Below, in pieces: positions 6,499 to 6,673 of a DNA stretch of 6,673 bases. Position numbers and translations under genes: made by a program. The notes below the pieces were generated by a model that was not told the origin of the DNA, did no database searches, and worked only from the letters and a program-made list of their open reading frames with translations. The DNA is from Pseudomonadota bacterium. GTDB lineage: Bacteria; Pseudomonadota; Alphaproteobacteria; Rs-D84. The stretch spans positions 1 to 6,673 of the forward strand of contig JAUNMD010000054.1 in the NCBI GenBank assembly GCA_030531915.1, read 5' to 3'. How positions within the stretch are numbered: the first letter of the stretch is position 1; each line of letters begins with the position of its first letter.

Positions 6499-6673
6499 AT
6501 GACACTGAAAATTTATAACGTTATGACACGCCAGAAACAAGAATTTGTCCCATTGACCCCCGGGGCGGTAAAAATGTACGCGTGCGGTATTACTGTGTCG
6601 GCCGATGCGCATATCGGGCACGCATATCAGTCCGTGGTGTTCGACGTTATTACGCGCTATTTCGCATATCTGG
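6499..6673 (+). CDS. cysS: Cysteinyl-tRNA synthetase, N-terminal 58 residues (runs off window)
   Basis: This class I aminoacyl-tRNA synthetase charges tRNA-Cys in the cytoplasm. The visible start LKIYNVMTRQKQEFVPL followed by PGxVKMYACGIT closely follows the bacterial CysRS N-terminus (E. coli LKIFNTLTRQKEEFKP, then MYVCGIT). Cys29 is the equivalent of the first zinc-ligand cysteine (Cys28 in E. coli), and HIGH is at residues 38-41. VVFDVITRYFAYL continues the first Rossmann half. The ATG is preceded by AAAGGAAG (6485-6492) at suitable spacing. Between the cysteine and HIGH the family usually has a Tyr-Asp pair (VYD), while here it is Val-Ser-Ala-Asp. After HIGH the usual Ala/Gly-Arg is Ala-Tyr. 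These may be lineage variants. The 3' end, including the KMSKS loop and anticodon-binding domain, is outside the window. Confidence 0.95.
   Translation, partial: MTLKIYNVMTRQKQEFVPLTPGAVKMYACGITVSADAHIGHAYQSVVFDVITRYFAYL

Noticed and set aside
6334..6621. 95-codon minus-strand open frame across the tRNA-cysS gap
   Set aside because: It overlaps both the tRNA 3' end and the conserved start of cysS in antisense and shows no protein family features.

Overview
The window looks like chromosomal DNA of an alphaproteobacterium-like Gram-negative organism. It has outer-membrane and lipoprotein genes, an alphaproteobacterial style of intergenic layout, and a large cysteine-rich secreted protein of a kind I associate with host-associated (gut) uncultured Alphaproteobacteria. 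That taxonomic call is an inference from protein style; no rRNA or other decisive marker is present. Base composition is moderate, with the housekeeping genes (polA) richer in GC than the cell-surface genes.

The left third (1-2239) is surface or accessory material. It holds two tandem paralogous small lipoproteins, the first cut by the window edge, then a clear intrinsic terminator. Packed against that is a promoter that appears to fire almost on the ATG of a 435-residue secreted protein with 32 cysteines. None of these three genes has a function I can name.

The middle (2228-3351) holds pth (peptidyl-tRNA hydrolase) on the minus strand. Its 3' end overlaps the end of the cysteine-rich gene by 12 bp. 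Pth is divergent from a small eight-stranded-type outer-membrane beta-barrel protein, and the two share a 47-bp intergenic region.

The right half (3409-6673) is information-processing. polA is a full-length DNA polymerase I with 5' nuclease, intact proofreading and polymerase domains, but with Gln instead of Glu at the motif A steric-gate position (710). It is followed by a tRNA-Ser(GCU) gene with its own sigma70-like promoter, and then by the start of cysS (cysteinyl-tRNA synthetase), which runs off the window. pth, the tRNA gene and cysS all belong to translation, but they are on different strands or transcription units and form no evident single operon.

I see no CRISPR array, transposase, integrase, toxin-antitoxin pair or defence cassette. 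The best candidates for something undescribed are the tandem lipoprotein family, the cysteine-rich secreted protein with its apparently leaderless promoter, and the PolA motif A substitution.
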